Assembly (NCBI GenBank): GCA_017402845.1
Contig: JAFPLH010000108.1
Coordinates: 1 to 35,221 of the forward strand
Source: Clostridia bacterium
Lineage (GTDB): Bacteria; Bacillota; Clostridia; Oscillospirales; Acutalibacteraceae
Length of the DNA: 35,221 nucleotides
Direction of reading: 5' to 3'
The translations under genes were made by a program, and so were the position numbers. The notes under the pieces are model-generated. The model saw only the letters and a program-made list of their open reading frames with translations. It did no database searches and was not told the origin of the DNA. This document shows positions 1 to 6,844 of the stretch, piece by piece (position 1 is the first letter of the stretch; every line of letters starts with the position of its first letter).

Positions 1-135
1 ATCTGCACCGTATCTTCAGCCGTCATCTTGCACAATAAATCCTTGAAATACGTCAGTATTCCTGCGGATTTATTGTACAATCTGCCGACTAAATCTACGG
101 CACATCTGAACGACATTAGGTTTTTAGAACTGCCC
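1..135. repeat. Palindromic repeat (family 3) cut by the window edge
   Basis: Non-coding palindromic block. The arms TTGCACAATAAATCC (29-43) and GGATTTATTGTACAA (66-80) pair at 14 of 15 positions, and weaker pairing continues outward. The loop holds TTGAAATACGTCAGTATTCC, which is also the centre of the MITE copies at 6845, 20132 and 31769. The right end, from about 108 to 135 (GAACGACATTAGG, then TTTTTAGAACTGCCC), recurs at 1392-1419. The left end lies outside the window. It is probably a small non-autonomous mobile element upstream of ddh; no ORF of its own is seen. Confidence 0.6.
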
Positions 136-203
136 TTTATTGAATTTATAAGTTTTGTTTGGTTTAATAAACTATATTATCAGTATTTATTTTCAAACCT
201 CTG

Positions 204-232
204 TTGATTTTAACTGTAATATGATGTATAAT
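204..232 (+). promoter_or_regulatory. Sigma-A type promoter of ddh
   Basis: TTGATT (204-209), a 17-nt spacer and TATAAT (227-232). Transcription would start near 239 and give a leader of about 145 nt that contains the repeat at 252-320. Confidence 0.75.
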
Positions 233-251
233 TTTACCGTAGCAGTCATTT

Positions 252-320
252 AAGGCAATTCAGTACAGAGATCGTGCCAAAATGTGCAGCAAAACAGGCG
301 GTCTTTGCGAGCTGTTGCCA
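252..320 (+). repeat. Leader repeat, family 2, copy 1
   Basis: About 69 bp starting AAGGCAAT and ending TTGCC. It shares AGAGATcGTGCC, AAAATGTGCA, GGCGGTCTTT and GTTGCC blocks with the complement of 12403-12490. It lies between the ddh promoter and the ribosome binding site. Both copies have the same orientation relative to the gene they precede. Confidence 0.6.
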
Positions 321-382
321 GAGAAAAAAGCTGCGCAAAAGTAGTTAAGGCTGCTTGTGAATAATAAATAGAGGTGTTTAAG

Positions 383-1369
383 ATGAGCATTAGAATCGGA
401 ATTTATGGCTATGGCAATCTCGGCAGAGGTGTTGAGGCAGCTATCAGACAAAACAAAGACACACAGTTGGTTGCAGTATTTACAAGACGTGATCCTGCCG
501 GTGTAAAAATCGCAACAGAGGGTGTAGAGGTTGTTTCGTCGGAGAATATTGAGCAGTATAAGGATAAAATCGACGTTCTTATCATCTGCGGCGGAAGTGC
601 AACAGATCTTCCTGTTCAGACTCCGAAGCTTGCAAAGATGTTTAATGTAATAGACAGCTTTGATACACACGCAAATATTCCCACACACTTTAAGAACGTA
701 GATAACGCCGCAAAAGAGGGCGGCAACGTTGGCATTATTTCGGTAGGCTGGGATCCGGGAATGTTTTCTCTTGCAAGACTTTACTCGAATTGTATTCTCA
801 CAGACGGTGCAGACTACACATTCTGGGGTAAGGGTGTAAGTCAGGGACACTCCGACGCAGTAAGAAGAATTGAGGGCGTAGCTGACGCAAGACAGTACAC
901 AGTACCGGTAACTGACGCTCTCAACGCTGTAAGAAGCGGTAAGAATCCTGAGCTTACAACAAGAGAAAAGCACACAAGAGTATGCTATGTAGTTGCAAAA
1001 GAGGGCGCAGACAAGGCCAGAATAGAAAACGAGATCAAGACTATGCCTAATTACTTTGCTGACTACGATACAACGGTAAACTTTATCACAGCAGACGAGA
1101 TGAAGCGCAACCACAGCGGCTTGCCGCACGGCGGATTTGTTATCAGAAGCGGAAAAACAGGTCTGAACGGCGAGCATAATCATATTATTGAGTACAGCTT
1201 AAAGCTTGATTCAAACCCTGAGTTTACAGCTTGTGTTCTTGTTGCTTTTGCTCGTGCAGCGTTTAAGCTTTCATCAGAGGGCGTTTCCGGCTGTAAAACA
1301 GTATTTGACATTCCGCCGGCATATCTTTCAGCAATGCCGCATGAGGAGATCATTTCACATCTTCTTTAA
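383..1369 (+). CDS. ddh: meso-Diaminopimelate D-dehydrogenase
   Basis: NADP-dependent enzyme that reductively aminates tetrahydrodipicolinate to meso-diaminopimelate in one step. This bypasses the acylated branches of lysine and peptidoglycan precursor synthesis. The 328-residue product begins with a Rossmann motif (IGIYGYGNLGRGVEAAI), followed by VAVFTRRDP and the family segment DSFDTHANIPTHF; SVGWDPGMFSLARLY and SGLPHGGFVIRSG are also typical. Length fits the family (about 320-330). ATG 383 is preferred over an in-frame GTG at 374 because GAGGTG (371-376) is correctly spaced from 383 and overlaps the GTG. It stands alone behind its own promoter, with a repeat remnant between it and the next gene. 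Confidence 0.95.
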   Translation: MSIRIGIYGYGNLGRGVEAAIRQNKDTQLVAVFTRRDPAGVKIATEGVEVVSSENIEQYKDKIDVLIICGGSATDLPVQTPKLAKMFNVIDSFDTHANIPTHFKNVDNAAKEGGNVGIISVGWDPGMFSLARLYSNCILTDGADYTFWGKGVSQGHSDAVRRIEGVADARQYTVPVTDALNAVRSGKNPELTTREKHTRVCYVVAKEGADKARIENEIKTMPNYFADYDTTVNFITADEMKRNHSGLPHGGFVIRSGKTGLNGEHNHIIEYSLKLDSNPEFTACVLVAFARAAFKLSSEGVSGCKTVFDIPPAYLSAMPHEEIISHLL

Positions 1370-1373
1370 TAAA

Positions 1374-1419
1374 GGGCATATCTGAAAATTTGAACGATAT
1401 CAGGTTTTTAGAAATCCCC
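1374..1419. repeat. Short inverted-repeat element, family 3 derivative
   Basis: A 46-bp block bounded by GGGCATATCTGAAAA (1374-1388) and TTTTTAGAAATCCCC (1405-1419), imperfect inverted repeats. Its right half, GAACGATATCAGG then TTTTTAGAA, nearly repeats 108-135. It lies immediately after the ddh stop codon and looks like an internally deleted copy of the element at the window start. Confidence 0.55.
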
Positions 1420-1441
1420 TAAAAAAGAGAGGTCTTATCAT

Positions 1442-1963
1442 ATGGGAAATGCTTTGAAGCATTTTATTACCGTAACCCGTCACAGACATAAAGTGTTTGT
1501 GCATTGTGTTAAGGTGGGCATACCTTTACAGGGACTATTACATGATTTGTCTAAATATTCCTTGACTGAATTTGTGCCCGGAGCAAAATACTACCGAGGC
1601 AACCGCAGTCCCAATGAAGCGGAAAGAGAAGATATAGGTTATTCAAAAGCATGGATGCATCACAAGGGACGAAACAAGCACCACTTTGAATACTGGACAG
1701 ATTACAGCCCCGTAACAAAGCAGCTTGAGCCTGTTGAAATGCCTCTGAATTTTGTTAAAGAAATGTTTTGTGATCGTCTTGCCGCAGGAAAAATATATAA
1801 AGGCAAAGAGTATAACGACAAATGCCCGTTAGAGTATTTTTTGAAGGGCAAGGGCAGACGCAGAATACACCCCAAGACATCAGATCTTCTTGAAAGCTGG
1901 CTTGAAATGCTTGCAAACGAGGGCGAAGAAAAAACCTTTGAGTATATTAGACGCTTAAAATAG
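1442..1963 (+). CDS. DUF5662 family protein
   Basis: A 173-residue soluble protein recognised as DUF5662. The family is uncharacterised and common in Firmicutes and phages. Visible conserved features are an N-terminal basic HFITVTRHRHKVFVHC segment, HDLSKYSLTEF (His-Asp pair at about residues 34-35), AWMHHKGRNKHHFEYW (clustered His residues) and a C-terminal basic tail. The His/Asp-rich signatures suggest metal binding and possibly a hydrolase fold, but this is inference. No signal peptide or membrane segment is seen. The start is supported by GAGAGG about 8 nt upstream. It lies 13 nt before the secreted peptidase gene, so the two are probably co-transcribed. Confidence 0.85.
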   Translation: MGNALKHFITVTRHRHKVFVHCVKVGIPLQGLLHDLSKYSLTEFVPGAKYYRGNRSPNEAEREDIGYSKAWMHHKGRNKHHFEYWTDYSPVTKQLEPVEMPLNFVKEMFCDRLAAGKIYKGKEYNDKCPLEYFLKGKGRRRIHPKTSDLLESWLEMLANEGEEKTFEYIRRLK

Positions 1964-1976
1964 GCGGAGAATTGAT

Positions 1977-3188
1977 ATGAATAAAAAAAGCCGCCAAACG
2001 GCGAGAAAAAAATTAATAAGTTGTTTTACTGCCGTTTGGGTGGCTGTTGCAGCAGCAGGAATAACTACGGCAGGGTTTGCAAACAGTGAATCTTTGTCTG
2101 ATACGTATAATTCCTGCTCTGCCGCCTGTTTTCCTGATACGGCAGATACTCCTGACAGTATCGTTAAAGATCGTGTATGTACTCCCGATACTCCCGAAAT
2201 ACCGATAGTATCTGACCTGCCCGAAACATCTGATATTTCGGTACGGCGAATAGCTGAAACACCTGATACTGCTTTAAAAAAACCAAAGGAAAACAAATCG
2301 ACAGATACAGCCGGTACAAAAGATAAAGATACATCTCAAAAAACAGCTTCGGATAAAGACGAAAAAAAGAGTACCGCTGACACTGCGGTGAAAACATCGT
2401 CAGAGAAAACAAGCAGTAAAGCATCATCTGAAAAACAGCAGACAGAAAGCAAAAAAGATAACAGCTCAAAGAATACTTCGTCTGAAAAGGAAAAATCAGA
2501 TACGAAAAAACAGGAAAATAAAGACAGCCAAAACGAAAAGCCAAAGACCAAACAGCCGCCTAAAGAATACCTTATTGATGTTGCTCAGATAAATCAAAAC
2601 AACAATCTTGTTACAGGGTGCGAAATAGTCAGCGCAAAAATGGTGCTTGACTATTACGGAAAAAAGAACATCACCTTTGACGAGATGAAAAAGCACATTG
2701 AATTCTGGGACTTAAAGGTATCAGATAAGGGCAAGCTATACGGTAAAACGCCGTACGAAGCATTTATCGGTAATCCTGATATTATGAGTGGATTTGGTTG
2801 TTTTCCGCCGGTTATCGAAGATATGATCGATGATTTCGATTTTGAAGATCTATATGCAGAGGATACTTGCGGATTGCCGCTTGACTTTTTGGCAAAAACT
2901 TATGTTTCACAGGATATTCCTGTTTTGGTATGGGCAACAGTAGGCATGAGTGAATCATTTCCTACATACACCTGGTACGGAGTGGGGCATAAGGGCGAGC
3001 CGAACAAAAAAACATATACATGGCTTGCAGGTGAACATTGTCTTGTACTTGTCGGTTATGATAAAAACTACTATTCATTTGCCGATCCTATGGCTTATCA
3101 AAAGGTAACAAAGTACGATAAAAAGCTTGTTGAAAAACGATATAAAGAAATAGGAATGCAAAGTATGATAATAAGAAAAGCAGAGTAA
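1977..3188 (+). CDS. Secreted C39-like (papain-fold) cysteine peptidase
   Basis: A 403-residue exported protein in three parts. Residues 1-36 are a signal peptide: basic N-terminus, then a hydrophobic VWVAVAAAGITTAGFA core. Residues about 40-195 are a Thr/Pro/Asp then Lys/Ser/Glu-rich disordered linker. Residues about 198-403 are a C39_2 peptidase-like domain. The catalytic set is visible: Cys215 in NNNLVTGCEIVSAKMVLDYYG, His354 in GEHCLVLVGYD and Asp370 in SFADPM, an order typical of bacteriocin-processing-like C39 folds. The substrate is unknown; a cell-wall or surface-anchored hydrolase is likely because the linker could span peptidoglycan. GGCGGAG at 1963-1969 serves ATG 1977. Its 3' end forms half of a terminator shared with the convergent gene. 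Confidence 0.85.
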   Translation: MNKKSRQTARKKLISCFTAVWVAVAAAGITTAGFANSESLSDTYNSCSAACFPDTADTPDSIVKDRVCTPDTPEIPIVSDLPETSDISVRRIAETPDTALKKPKENKSTDTAGTKDKDTSQKTASDKDEKKSTADTAVKTSSEKTSSKASSEKQQTESKKDNSSKNTSSEKEKSDTKKQENKDSQNEKPKTKQPPKEYLIDVAQINQNNNLVTGCEIVSAKMVLDYYGKKNITFDEMKKHIEFWDLKVSDKGKLYGKTPYEAFIGNPDIMSGFGCFPPVIEDMIDDFDFEDLYAEDTCGLPLDFLAKTYVSQDIPVLVWATVGMSESFPTYTWYGVGHKGEPNKKTYTWLAGEHCLVLVGYDKNYYSFADPMAYQKVTKYDKKLVEKRYKEIGMQSMIIRKAE

Positions 3189-3238
3189 AAGCATCATACA
3201 GAACTGATCGCTTGCGTGGTACTACTCTGCTTTTTTTA
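3176..3238. terminator. Bidirectional terminator overlapping two stop codons
   Basis: AAAAGCAGAGTA (3176-3187) pairs perfectly with TACTCTGCTTTT (3223-3234), 12 bp with a 35-nt loop. Each strand is followed by a T-rich tract. The left arm contains the last codons of the peptidase gene, and the right arm contains the stop codon and last codons of the convergent lipoprotein gene. Confidence 0.75.
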
Positions 3239-3578
3239 GTGTAATATCGCTGCCGTTGTAGTTCAGAGAGAGAGTATTACCGTTAAAGGTATATCCAAAA
3301 ACAAACAAACGCTTTAAAGTGTTGTCGCTTACCGTAAAGCAGTTATCACCGAATACACAGATACCTTGTATTCTGCAATAGTCGTCATTACTTGAAATTG
3401 TGATATCAGCGCTGTTTTCACTAAAGCTGATACGGGCATATGTATTATATAGTCCGTTGTATTCCCATGTACTCATGGTGATCTCATCTGCTTGAGTTGA
3501 TATTTCCTTTGAGGTACAGCCGCAAATATTTATACATATCAGAAATAAAAATATGGCAGTTATCATCTGTTTTTTCAT
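3222..3578 (-). CDS. Small hypothetical lipoprotein
   Basis: A 118-residue protein of unknown function. It starts with MKKQMITAIFLFLICINICGC, a lipoprotein signal with a plausible lipobox ICGC (Cys at about residue 21). The mature part contains short beta-strand-like stretches such as YARISFSENSADITISS and LFVFGYTFNGNTLSLNYNG, suggesting a small beta-barrel or lipocalin-like fold; this is inference. The start at 3578 is chosen over an upstream in-frame Met at 3629 because AAGGAG lies 9 nt before it and because it places the signal peptide at the N-terminus. It is convergent with the peptidase gene. Confidence 0.7.
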   Translation of the reverse strand: MKKQMITAIFLFLICINICGCTSKEISTQADEITMSTWEYNGLYNTYARISFSENSADITISSNDDYCRIQGICVFGDNCFTVSDNTLKRLFVFGYTFNGNTLSLNYNGSDITLKKAE

Positions 3579-3637
3579 GTAATAAATCTCCTTAATATTA
3601 GTATCCTGTAAGTTTAATAAAAAAATCATAAAAACTC

Positions 3638-3666
3638 TTGATTTTTATGAAAGAGTGTTGTATAAT
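3638..3666 (+). promoter_or_regulatory. Promoter of the SRP RNA gene
   Basis: TTGATT (3638-3643), exactly 17 nt, then TATAAT (3661-3666). Transcription should start near 3674. It drives ffs and possibly dnaX. Confidence 0.8.
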
Positions 3667-3673
3667 ATATTAT

Positions 3674-3836
3674 GCAAAGCGAGATCCATATATTTTCATA
3701 TGCGGACGGCAGGCCCTGTGCGAGAGGGCGCCGCGAACCATGTCAGGCGGGGAACCGAGCAGCATTAAACGGAGTTGCCCTCTGCGATGCAGTAAGTCTG
3801 TCGTTCGTATATTAAAGTATATGGATTTTGATTTTT
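3674..3836 (+). ncRNA. ffs: Signal recognition particle RNA (4.5S/scRNA type)
   Basis: RNA scaffold of the bacterial SRP, which binds Ffh and targets nascent membrane proteins. The conserved domain IV tip is at 3742-3763: GTCAGG, stem CGG, GGAA tetraloop (3751-3754), stem CCG, then AGCAGC. Long-range pairing supports the ends: ATGCGGACGGCAG near 3707 with CTGTCGTTCGTAT near 3798-3810, AGAGGGC with GCCCTCT, and ATCCATATA with TATATGGAT (3818-3826). T-rich sequence follows. At about 160 nt it is longer than 4.5S but shorter than the Bacillus large form with its Alu domain. Its position directly upstream of dnaX matches other Firmicutes. The exact ends are estimates. Confidence 0.88.
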
Positions 3837-3853
3837 GTATATTCTTTTTTATA

Positions 3854-3900
3854 CTGATCTCTGCAAGATAAAAAAGCGAATTCGTTACCGCTGAGATCAG
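3854..3900 (+). promoter_or_regulatory. Leader hairpin between ffs and dnaX
   Basis: CTGATCTC (3854-3861) pairs perfectly with GAGATCAG (3893-3900), and the loop contains the small palindrome CGAATTCG. There is no T-tract after it, so it is not a classical terminator. It may separate or process the ffs and dnaX transcripts. Confidence 0.4.
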
Positions 3901-3956
3901 ACATTGTTTAAGAAAAAAAGGAAAGCAGTATTCTATACTTTTCAGGGAGGTGTACC

Positions 3957-5633
3957 GTGTATCGAGTTTTATACAGAAAATGGCGGCCGACATTCTTTTC
4001 TGATGTGATCGGTCAGTCACACGTTACTTCAACACTGAAAAATGAAATTCGTTCGGGGCGTATATCTCATGCCTATCTTTTTACGGGATCTCGTGGAACG
4101 GGAAAAACTACCTGTGCAAAAATTCTTGCAAGGGCTGTAAACTGTTTAGATCCCCAAGACGGAGAACCATGCGGAAAGTGCGATAATTGTGTTGGTATTG
4201 CTTCAGGCAGTATAATGGACGTCGTCGAGATGGACGCTGCTTCAAACAACAGTGTAAACAATATAAGAGAGGTACTCGACGAGGTTGTTTTTACACCGGG
4301 AGAAGCGAAATACAGAGTTTATATTATAGACGAGGTACACATGCTCACAACAGGTGCTTTCAATGCCTTACTGAAAACACTTGAAGAACCGCCTGCGCAT
4401 ATTGTCTTTATTCTTGCGACTACTGAGGTGCATAAGATTCCGGCAACTATACTTTCACGTTGTCAACGGTTTGATTTTAATAGGATCACACCTGAGATAA
4501 TTGCCGAAAGACTTGAATATATATCAAAAGAAGAAAATGTTAGTATAACTCATGATGCAGCTATGCTTATAGCGGCTGTTGCAGACGGTGCGATGCGTGA
4601 CGCATTATCGTTGCTTGACAGATGTATAGGATTAGCTGATAATATTACTGCGGAGATCGTGCGTGAGGCAGCAGGTCTTGCAGGCAGAGATTATCTTTTT
4701 ACACTTGCAGATGCAGTAATAGACAATGATATCCCGCTTGCAATTACTACTGTAAATACACTTCATACAGCTTCAAAGAGTATGTCACGCCTGTGTGAAG
4801 AACTTACAGAGCATTTTCGTACACTTATGCTTATCAGAACTATGAAGAAAAAAGCTGAAGGACTTTTGCTTTTGTCTGAAAATGAGTTAGAGAAAGCATA
4901 CGAACAAGCCAACAGAATTTCACTTGTACAAACTGTTAGCTGTATTGATATTCTTACTGCTTCACTTGAAAAAATGTTCAAGGGCGGAAATAATAAAATA
5001 GAGTTTGAAACATGTATGATAAAGCTTTGCAGTCCTGAACTGTCAGACGATCTTTCGTCAGTACGTGCAAGACTTGATAAGCTTGAACAAGAAATAAAGT
5101 TAGGGTACAGGCGCATTGATGCTCCGCAAAATGATAATAATACGGGTAATACGGAAAAATCGCAGCAGCAGAGTACATCTTCAAAAGGAACTGCAAATGA
5201 TGCCGGAAAAAAGCAAAGCACTGTTATTAGCGGTACTGCTCAGGCTGTACAGGCAAATAAAGCTTCTGCCGAAGAAAGACTCGCAGAGCTTGCCCGAAAT
5301 GCAAAGCCCCTTGCTAATTGGGAAGATGTTCTTGATGCTATGAAAGCTCGTTCAACTGTGCTGTATCATAGAATGACAGGAACAAACGCCTATATTTCCG
5401 GAGATTATGTGCTTATAGAAGCGAAAGACGATACTCCATTTGAATTTTTGCGAAGCGATCCTGCACGAAATACTATCGTTAAAGATACAATAAAGAATGT
5501 GCTTGGCAGAACTTATGCAATCGGCCCTTACCGCAGAAGCGCAAGACCTGTTGAGGAGCAAAAAAAAAATAAATTAGATGAATTTATTGAGAAGATCTCA
5601 AATTCAAATATAAAATTAACTGTGGAGGATTAA
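3957..5633 (+). CDS. dnaX: DNA polymerase III subunit gamma/tau
   Basis: Clamp-loader ATPase of the replicative polymerase. The 558-residue product opens with the family signature YRVLYRKWRPTFFSDVIGQ. It has Walker A GSRGTGKTT (about 44-52), a zinc module with Cys63, 72, 75 and 78, Walker B VYIIDEVHML, the SRC sensor motif LSRCQRFDF, a clamp-loader domain III to about residue 370, and a Gln/Ser/Lys-rich linker (about 390-430). A C-terminal tau-type domain follows (WEDVLDAMKARS...). GTG is the start, with AGGGAGGTG upstream. It is first in the dnaX-ybaB-recR block after the SRP RNA gene, a conserved Firmicute arrangement. Confidence 0.97.
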   Translation: MYRVLYRKWRPTFFSDVIGQSHVTSTLKNEIRSGRISHAYLFTGSRGTGKTTCAKILARAVNCLDPQDGEPCGKCDNCVGIASGSIMDVVEMDAASNNSVNNIREVLDEVVFTPGEAKYRVYIIDEVHMLTTGAFNALLKTLEEPPAHIVFILATTEVHKIPATILSRCQRFDFNRITPEIIAERLEYISKEENVSITHDAAMLIAAVADGAMRDALSLLDRCIGLADNITAEIVREAAGLAGRDYLFTLADAVIDNDIPLAITTVNTLHTASKSMSRLCEELTEHFRTLMLIRTMKKKAEGLLLLSENELEKAYEQANRISLVQTVSCIDILTASLEKMFKGGNNKIEFETCMIKLCSPELSDDLSSVRARLDKLEQEIKLGYRRIDAPQNDNNTGNTEKSQQQSTSSKGTANDAGKKQSTVISGTAQAVQANKASAEERLAELARNAKPLANWEDVLDAMKARSTVLYHRMTGTNAYISGDYVLIEAKDDTPFEFLRSDPARNTIVKDTIKNVLGRTYAIGPYRRSARPVEEQKKNKLDEFIEKISNSNIKLTVED

Positions 5634-5640
5634 GAGAGTA

Positions 5641-5718
5641 TTGATCAGACGCGGTGAAGTAATTGCGCCGTCAAAGCTCATTGAGGCATGGTTTGATCAG
5701 TGCTTTCCTAAAGCCTGA
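5641..5718 (+). CDS. Possible 25-residue ORF between dnaX and ybaB
   Basis: An open frame TTG ATC AGA ... GCC TGA lies in the only gap of this gene cluster. Its predicted peptide is IRRGEVIAPSKLIEAWFDQC plus FPKA after the start. The start is weak (TTG), but GGAGGA lies about 11 nt upstream at the dnaX stop, so translation could be coupled. The composition is protein-like and includes Trp and Cys. I do not recognise it. It could equally be a chance frame or part of an RNA hairpin (GACGCG against CGCCGTC). Confidence 0.3.
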   Translation: MIRRGEVIAPSKLIEAWFDQCFPKA

Positions 5719-5746
5719 CACATATAAAAACGGAGGATAATAAATT

Positions 5747-6100
5747 ATGAAAGCAAGATTACCTAAGGGATATGGAAACAGCGGCGCACCGTCAAATTTA
5801 CAGCAGCTTGCAAAGCAGGCACAGAAAATGCAGGAGAAAATGGACGCTGCAAGCACCGAGCTTGAAGCAAAAGAGTATTCTGCAACAGCAGGCGGCGAGG
5901 CTGTTAAGGTTACTGTTACAGGTGCAAGAATAATAAAGAATATTGATATCAAGCCTGAGGTTGTTGATCCTGAAGACATAGAGATGTTGACAGACCTTAT
6001 CATCGCAGCAGCCAACGAGGCTTTGAGAAGTGCCGCAGAAGAAAAAGAAGCAGTAATGGAAGAAATTTCCGGCGGACTTAATATGCCGGGGTTATTCTGA
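5747..6100 (+). CDS. ybaB: YbaB/EbfC family nucleoid-associated protein
   Basis: Small DNA-binding protein, here 117 residues, usual for the family. It shows the hallmark N-terminal helix NLQQLAKQAQKMQEKMDAASTEL, then EYSATAGGEAVKVTVTGARI and the motif IDIKPEVVDPEDIEMLTDLIIAAANEAL. The family forms homodimers that bind DNA and is nearly always encoded between dnaX and recR; its exact role in recombination or nucleoid organisation is not settled. GGAGG at about 5732-5736 precedes ATG 5747. recR starts 1 nt after its stop codon, so the pair is translationally coupled. Confidence 0.95.
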   Translation: MKARLPKGYGNSGAPSNLQQLAKQAQKMQEKMDAASTELEAKEYSATAGGEAVKVTVTGARIIKNIDIKPEVVDPEDIEMLTDLIIAAANEALRSAAEEKEAVMEEISGGLNMPGLF

Positions 6101-6101
6101 T

Positions 6102-6707
6102 ATGCCCGCAAGCTTTTATGCCCCTGCACTTGCAAAGCTTATTGATAAGTTTAACAGCTTGCCGGGAATAGGTCCTAAAAGTGCGCAGAGAATAGCATTT
6201 TATGTTCTTGCTATGAGTGATGACGCAGCAGAGGATTTTGCCGATACAATAAGAAATGCACATAAGAAAATACACAAATGCAAAAAGTGCTGTAATTTGA
6301 CAGACAGCGAGTTATGTCCTATTTGCAGCAATGATAAGCGAGATAAAAAAACAGTCTGTGTTGTGCAGGATCCCAAAGATGTTATTGCCCTTGAAAAGAC
6401 GCAGGAATACTCTGCATTATATCATGTTCTGGGCGGAGTGATCTCACCTATGAACGGTATCGGACCGGATGAACTCAGTATCAAAGAGCTTATCGCAAGA
6501 GTGAATGAAGATAACGTCAGCGAGGTCATTATGGCGACAAGCGCAAATGCAGAAGGGGAAACTACGGCAATATACATATCTCGTTTGTTAAAACCTTTAG
6601 GCGTTAAGGTAACACGCCTCGCTTACGGCATACCTGTCGGGGCAGATCTCGAATATGCCGACGAGGTAACGCTTGTAAGAGCGCTTGAGGGCAGGAGAGA
6701 ATTATAA
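6102..6707 (+). CDS. recR: Recombination mediator protein RecR
   Basis: Ring-forming partner of RecO/RecF that loads RecA at gaps. The 201-residue length is typical. Domain order is an N-terminal helix-hairpin-helix (IDKFNSLPGIGPKSAQRIAFY), a four-cysteine zinc finger (CKKCCNLTDSELCPIC) and a TOPRIM domain (VCVVQDPKDVIALEKTQEY, then LGGVISPMNGIGPDEL). The C-terminal Walker-like segment is LAYGIPVGADLEYADEVTLVRALEGRREL. It is the last gene of the dnaX operon and is followed by a clear terminator at 6777. Confidence 0.97.
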   Translation: MPASFYAPALAKLIDKFNSLPGIGPKSAQRIAFYVLAMSDDAAEDFADTIRNAHKKIHKCKKCCNLTDSELCPICSNDKRDKKTVCVVQDPKDVIALEKTQEYSALYHVLGGVISPMNGIGPDELSIKELIARVNEDNVSEVIMATSANAEGETTAIYISRLLKPLGVKVTRLAYGIPVGADLEYADEVTLVRALEGRREL

Positions 6708-6776
6708 TTAATTAGTTTCACATCTGTTATCTGCATTGAATTTTTATGCCAGATTATAGAACTTTTTAAACAGAAC

Positions 6777-6808
6777 AAAAAAGCGGTACGGTAATGTACC
6801 GCTTTTTG
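6777..6808 (+). terminator. Terminator after recR
   Basis: AAGCGGTAC (6781-6789) pairs with GTACCGCTT (6796-6804) around a 6-nt loop. The stem is extended by A/T pairs and followed by TTTTG. Confidence 0.9.
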
Positions 6809-6844
6809 TATTTTCTCAGTGATTTTGGGGTATAATAAATCAAG

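Noticed and set aside
260-1183. 307-codon open frame on the minus strand
   Set aside because: It lies antisense to ddh, has no ribosome binding site, and its Cys/Ser/Tyr-rich translation is what the codon usage of ddh gives on the other strand.
3638-4020. Small frames on both strands over the SRP RNA region
   Set aside because: The region is explained by a promoter and SRP RNA with conserved structure; frames of 77 and 116 codons there lack ribosome binding sites.
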